64,000 nt of DNA. Source: Lysobacteraceae bacterium (GTDB lineage Bacteria; Bdellovibrionota; UBA1018; JAGTJX01). The stretch covers positions 240,136-304,135 of the forward strand of contig JAGTJX010000002.1 in NCBI GenBank assembly GCA_023657465.1, in the 5' to 3' direction. Below the pieces are notes generated by a model. That model searched no databases. It had not been told where the DNA came from and worked only from the letters and a program-made list of their open reading frames with translations. The position numbers were made by a program, and so were the translations under genes. This document shows positions 60,283-64,000 of the stretch, piece by piece (the first letter of the stretch is position 1; each line of letters begins with the position of its first letter).

Positions 60283-61599
60283 ATGGCAAAAGAGCGTGTA
60301 CATAAGATCATTTCGCGATTAGGTTTAGCTTCAAGAAGAACTGCTGAAGAGTGGATCGTGGAAGGCTTAGTTTCGATCAATGGCAAAATAGCTAAGATCG
60401 GCGATCAAGCGGATCTGATGGAAGACGCGATTAAAGTCCGTGGCAAACTCCTCCGTCAGGCGGACGAGAAATCACGAGTTTATTTTGCGTACCATAAACC
60501 TAGAGGTTTTATTTCTACCATCGGTGATGACCCTCAGAAGCGTCCATCGATCTCACAACATTTAACATCACTCAGTGCCCGCGTATTCCCAGTTGGGCGT
60601 CTCGAGTTCAATCAAGAAGGACTGCTTCTTCTGACTAATGATGGAGATTTTGCTGATCGTTTACGTCGATCTGTGGATGTCGTCCGCGTTTTCAAGATCA
60701 AGCTTGATCGTGAACCTACACCTGCCGAGATCTCGCGTTTAGAAAAAGGTGGCCGGGTTGAAGGTCGTCTCATTAAGCCTTATTCAGTGAAGCTCACTGA
60801 TCGTTTCACGAAGAAGAGCATGATTGAAGTCGCCGTTCAAGGCATGGGCGCAATCGATATTAAGACTCTGATTTCGCACAAAGGATTTAAGGTAGACCGC
60901 GTGATCTTGGTCGCAATCGGGCAAGTGGGACTTGGAGATCTAGAGCCAGGCGCTTTCCGTACATTGAAGAAGTCACAGATCGATACCATTTTAGAGAAGC
61001 CAGAATTAGGTCTCAAGCGCGTGGATTCAAAAGAAGGCTTAGCCCTTCATGAAATTGCACGTGAAGAAGTCGATGAGGAAACAGGTGAACCTGTACGCTC
61101 TATTCGTGGAGATATTCGTCCTCCGCGTGATTCGAGAGGGTCTCGCGAACCTCGTGAGCCAAGAGCACCACGCAATGAAGAAACATCTTCAAGACCAGCG
61201 CGTAGCTGGAGAACAGATAAGACTGAGCGTACACAATCTTTTGTGATTTCTCATGAGCGTGGAGCGCGAGAAGAGCGCGGTCAGAATGCGTTCCGTGCAA
61301 GACAAGATTCTCGTGGTCCTTCGCAAGACTCAAGACCAGGAGCAAGACCTGTGAAGCGTTTTGAGTCTAAGCGCTCAAGTTACGCTCCAAAAGTAAAACT
61401 AACGTTTTCTGGAGCGGATTCACGCAGTGATTCACGAGGCGGATTCAGATCCGAATCTCGTGGTGGTGCTAGACCTGATTCCAGAGGAGTCCCAAGCAGT
61501 GATTCTCGTGGTCCACGAAGCGACTCTCGCGGTGGATCTCGTCCTGATTCTCGCAGTGGCGGTGGTTTCCGCGGTTCACTGAAACGTTCCCGTCGATAA
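60283..61599 (+). CDS. rluB: RluB-family pseudouridine synthase with Asp-Ser-Arg-Gly-rich tail
   Basis: 438 residues from the ATG at 60283. N-terminal S4 domain (KERVHKIISRLGLASRRTAEEWIVEGLVSINGK), then the RsuA/RluB catalytic domain. The active-site motif reads F-P-V-G-R-L-E108-F-N-Q-E-G-L-L-L-L-T-N-D-G; the family has Asp in the E108 position (G-R-L-D). The last about 160 residues are a disordered, Arg/Ser/Gly-rich tail with repeats of D-S-R-G (at least seven), likely RNA-binding. Target would be 23S rRNA near position 2605 by family. Confidence 0.88.
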   Translation: MAKERVHKIISRLGLASRRTAEEWIVEGLVSINGKIAKIGDQADLMEDAIKVRGKLLRQADEKSRVYFAYHKPRGFISTIGDDPQKRPSISQHLTSLSARVFPVGRLEFNQEGLLLLTNDGDFADRLRRSVDVVRVFKIKLDREPTPAEISRLEKGGRVEGRLIKPYSVKLTDRFTKKSMIEVAVQGMGAIDIKTLISHKGFKVDRVILVAIGQVGLGDLEPGAFRTLKKSQIDTILEKPELGLKRVDSKEGLALHEIAREEVDEETGEPVRSIRGDIRPPRDSRGSREPREPRAPRNEETSSRPARSWRTDKTERTQSFVISHERGAREERGQNAFRARQDSRGPSQDSRPGARPVKRFESKRSSYAPKVKLTFSGADSRSDSRGGFRSESRGGARPDSRGVPSSDSRGPRSDSRGGSRPDSRSGGGFRGSLKRSRR

Positions 61600-61673
61600 T
61601 GCTTAGCTAACTATGGCCAACGCGAGCTAAAAAAGCTCAATAATGGCTTATAGTGCAAGAGGCTAATAGGTTT

Positions 61674-61703
61674 TTGACCCACTTTTGTTTCAATTGATAG
61701 AGT
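61674..61703 (+). promoter_or_regulatory. Possible promoter for sucCD
   Basis: TTGACC (61674-61679), 18 bases, TAGAGT (61698-61703). The match is weak. It is the best pair seen in the 174-base gap between rluB and sucC, which otherwise holds only a small GAGCT/AGCTC hairpin. Confidence 0.3.
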
Positions 61704-61773
61704 GTGTAAGTCGTTAAATAACTTATTGCATCAGTCTTGACCCTAGCCTCAAACAGCCTGAGACTATGAGTCT

Positions 61774-62961
61774 ATGAACATCCATGAATACCAAGCGAAG
61801 CAACTCCTGAAAAAATTCAAAGTCGGTGTCCCTGAGGGACGTCTGATTGAAGAAGGTTCCGACGTCGAAGGCCGTGCCGAAAAAGCGGCGAAGGAACTCC
61901 AAGCAGAACGTGGGAACAAGGTCTGGGTTGTGAAAGCTCAAGTCCACGCTGGTGGCCGCGGTAAAGCGGGTGGTGTGAAAGTTTGTAAGACTCTCGACGA
62001 AGTCAAATCCGCAGCTAAACAAATTGTCGGCATGAAACTTGTCACTCCTCAAACGGGAGCAGAAGGCAAAATCGTTCACAAAGTTTGGATTGAAGAAGGA
62101 TCAGATATTGCGCGCGAACTTTACTTCGCAGTGCTTACTGATCGCGCAACTTCCAAAGTCATGATGATGGCATCAACCGAAGGTGGAATGGAAATAGAAG
62201 AAGTTGCAGAGAAGCATCCTGAGAAAATCGCAAAAGTAATTGTAGATCCTACTCTAGGATACCATCCGTATCACGGTCGAAAACTTTGTAAGGCTCTGGG
62301 TTTAGACAATGCTCTTTGGAGAGAAGGAGTAGAGTTCTTCGGTGGTGTTTATAAGACGTTCATGGAGAGTGATGCAGCGATGTGTGAGATCAATCCCATG
62401 ATCGTCACCAAGCAGGGCAAGATCATGGCGCTCGATGCAAAGTTTGGGTTTGATGACAATGCGATGTTCAGACAGAAGGATATCTTGGCAATGCGAGACA
62501 TCATGGAAGAAAACACACAAGACGTGGAAGCTTCCAAGTTTGAACTCGCTTACATCGCGCTCGATGGAACGATTGGTTGTTTAGTGAACGGTGCGGGACT
62601 GGCTATGGCAACTCTTGATATCATCAAGATTCACGGCGGTACTCCAGCCAACTTTTTGGACGTGGGCGGTGGAGCCAATAAAGAAAAAGTTTCAAACGCA
62701 TTCAAAATCATTCTGAAAGATCCAAAAGTGAAGGCAATCTTGGTGAATATTTTCGGAGGCATCATGAAGTGCGATGTCATCGCAGAAGGCGTGATCGCAG
62801 CGGCTCGTGAATTGAATTTGAAAGTGCCACTTGTCGTCAGGCTCGAAGGGACAAACGTCGAGAAGGGCAAAGAGCTCCTCGCTAATTCAGGACTCAAGAT
62901 CACTCCAGCAGATGGATTAACAGACGCAGCAAAAAAAGCCGTAGCAGCAGCTAAAGGATAA
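61774..62961 (+). CDS. sucC: Succinyl-CoA ligase (ADP/GDP-forming) beta subunit
   Basis: 395 residues. [15 protein letters not shown] start, ATP-grasp residues [91 protein letters not shown] and [18 protein letters not shown] cycle step; substrate-level phosphorylation. Supplies succinyl-CoA balance for the CoA-transferase at 30-31.7 kb. Confidence 0.98.
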   Translation: MNIHEYQAKQLLKKFKVGVPEGRLIEEGSDVEGRAEKAAKELQAERGNKVWVVKAQVHAGGRGKAGGVKVCKTLDEVKSAAKQIVGMKLVTPQTGAEGKIVHKVWIEEGSDIARELYFAVLTDRATSKVMMMASTEGGMEIEEVAEKHPEKIAKVIVDPTLGYHPYHGRKLCKALGLDNALWREGVEFFGGVYKTFMESDAAMCEINPMIVTKQGKIMALDAKFGFDDNAMFRQKDILAMRDIMEENTQDVEASKFELAYIALDGTIGCLVNGAGLAMATLDIIKIHGGTPANFLDVGGGANKEKVSNAFKIILKDPKVKAILVNIFGGIMKCDVIAEGVIAAARELNLKVPLVVRLEGTNVEKGKELLANSGLKITPADGLTDAAKKAVAAAKG

Positions 62962-62973
62962 GGAAGAAACATC

Positions 62974-63843
62974 ATGGCTATATGGGTAGATAAAAACACT
63001 AAGCTCATCGTTCAAGGCATCACAGGATCCCAAGGATTATTCCATGCAAAAGGTTGCCTTGATTACGGCACTCAAGTCGTAGGTGGAGTCACTCCAGGTA
63101 AGGGGGGCACAGATGCTGAAGGGTTCAAAGTATTCGATACAGTCGACGAAGCAGTTTCGATCACGAAGGCCAACGCTACTATGATTTTCGTTCCTCCTCC
63201 GTTTGCAGCAGATGCAATCGTTGAAGCAGTCGATAGCGGAATCCCACTCATCGTTTGCATCACTGAAGGAATTCCAGTGAAGGACATGATGTTTGTGAAG
63301 AAGTATCTTGAAGGCAAGAAGACCAGGCTCATCGGTCCAAACTGTCCAGGCATCATCACTCCAGGCGCGTGCAAGATCGGCATCATGCCAGGTCAGATTC
63401 ACAAGGTCGGCAGAGTAGGCGTGGTTTCACGCTCTGGCACTCTAACTTACGAAGCAGTTCATCAGCTCACTAAAGAAGGTCTAGGACAATCTACATGCGT
63501 GGGCATCGGTGGAGATCCAGTCAATGGTACGAACTTCATTGATGTCCTCGATGCGTTCAACAAGGACAAGGATACCGACGCGATCATCATGATCGGTGAG
63601 ATCGGTGGTACAGCCGAAGAAGAAGCAGCAGAGTTCATTAAGCGCTACGTTAAGAAGCCTATGGTGGGCTTCATCGGTGGAGCTTCTGCTCCTGCAGGCA
63701 AACGCATGGGTCACGCAGGAGCGATCATCTCAGGCGGCAAAGGTACTGCTGAAGAGAAGTTCAAGGCACTGAAGAGCGCAGGCGTAGAGATCTCTCGTAG
63801 TCCTGCCGACATGGGTTCGACTATGGCGAAGCTTCTCGGCTAA
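62974..63843 (+). CDS. sucD: Succinyl-CoA ligase alpha subunit
   Basis: 289 residues. [32 protein letters not shown], the [10 protein letters not shown] motif, and the phosphohistidine H247 in [21 protein letters not shown]. Follows sucC by 12 bases, the standard order. Confidence 0.98.
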   Translation: MAIWVDKNTKLIVQGITGSQGLFHAKGCLDYGTQVVGGVTPGKGGTDAEGFKVFDTVDEAVSITKANATMIFVPPPFAADAIVEAVDSGIPLIVCITEGIPVKDMMFVKKYLEGKKTRLIGPNCPGIITPGACKIGIMPGQIHKVGRVGVVSRSGTLTYEAVHQLTKEGLGQSTCVGIGGDPVNGTNFIDVLDAFNKDKDTDAIIMIGEIGGTAEEEAAEFIKRYVKKPMVGFIGGASAPAGKRMGHAGAIISGGKGTAEEKFKALKSAGVEISRSPADMGSTMAKLLG

Positions 63844-63965
63844 GCTTCTCTGCTAAAGGTACGAGTCATTCAGTAAACCAAAATGGGTTCAAAATGTGTC
63901 TAGCCTCCTGCGGTATTGACGGAAAATGAGCCATTTTAGTTCTTCATTTGTTATCATTAAAATAA

Positions 63966-64000
63966 ATGTCCACTAAGCCCTCATCCATCACAAGCTTTCA
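63966..64000 (+). CDS. Possible start of the next gene (cut by window edge)
   Basis: ATG at 63966 begins an open frame of 11 codons (S-T-K-P-S-S-I-T-S-F after Met) that runs off the window. The upstream SD is weak. The 122 bases before it hold a small AAAATG/CATTTT hairpin and no other clear signal. Could be chance. Confidence 0.3.
   Translation, partial: MSTKPSSITSF

Noticed and set aside
1..64000. tRNA or rRNA genes
   Set aside because: No intergenic stretch shows a cloverleaf-like arrangement with a T-loop GTTCRA and CCA-type end, and no rRNA-like sequence was seen.

Overview
The window is a stretch of chromosome from a Gram-negative bacterium with moderate G+C, dense coding and many 1-4 bp gene overlaps. 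Single-copy core genes are present: nrdR-nusB, the rpmF-fabD-fabG-acpP-fabF block, glyA, eno next to an FtsB-like gene, sucCD and queF. There are also very many signal-peptide proteins, lipoproteins, secreted serine and metalloproteases and small outer-membrane barrels. This mix is best matched by the Bdellovibrionota / former Deltaproteobacteria. That placement is inference; no rRNA or tRNA gene is visible to fix it. There is no CRISPR array, intact insertion sequence or prophage.

Layout. 0-2 kb: end of an MFS transporter, a Ste24-type CAAX protease and a small exported protein (+ strand). 2-6.2 kb: minus-strand operon nrdR-nusB-M17-like domain-hypothetical-chalcone-isomerase-like-lipoprotein-M48 lipoprotein. 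6.3-7.2 kb: a cysteine-rich exported protein with a large hairpin, apparently inserted between glyA and nrdR. 7.2-13.2 kb: DUF177-rpmF-fabD-fabG-acpP-fabF-rpiB-glyA (minus). 13.2-14.3 kb: a histone-like protein whose stop codon is split by a 281-bp MITE-like palindromic element. 14.4-16.9 kb: exported proteins of unknown role. 16.9-25.2 kb: an eight-gene translationally coupled operon, ACP > acyl-CoA dehydrogenase > luciferase-like monooxygenase > acyltransferase > unknown > fatty acyl-AMP ligase > membrane desaturase > MFS exporter. It looks like a fatty-acid-derived secondary-metabolite or special-lipid pathway and is the best candidate here for an undescribed system.

25-35 kb: HtrA-like protease, secreted sphingomyelinase-like phosphodiesterase, thiolase plus 3-oxoacid CoA-transferase (ketone-body/acetoacetate use), a broken ORF6N gene, AzlCD amino-acid exporter, and a PilZ protein coupled to an App1-like phosphatase. 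35-42.9 kb: secreted trypsin-like protease, lipoproteins, a TPR-FecR-barrel-aminopeptidase operon, and PIN-PhoH. 43-45.6 kb: a family of three exported basic proteins whose promoter, leader and terminator have been duplicated together. One copy has an in-frame stop, and a scrap of a neighbouring gene was carried along.

46-64 kb: SDR, DUF4143 ATPase with a strong promoter, a cupredoxin-like protein with an orphan CpaF ATPase, soluble transhydrogenase, a kinase-like pseudogene, enolase-FtsB-cold shock protein, an ArsR/thioredoxin/rhodanese sulfur module with a near-perfect palindromic operator, QueF, Nfu, SpoIID, an outer-membrane barrel, GT87 glycosyltransferase, an RluB-like pseudouridine synthase with a Glu where the catalytic Asp is expected, and sucCD. 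Start codons were moved inward from the longest open frame where a signal peptide, family alignment or ribosome-binding site asked for it.
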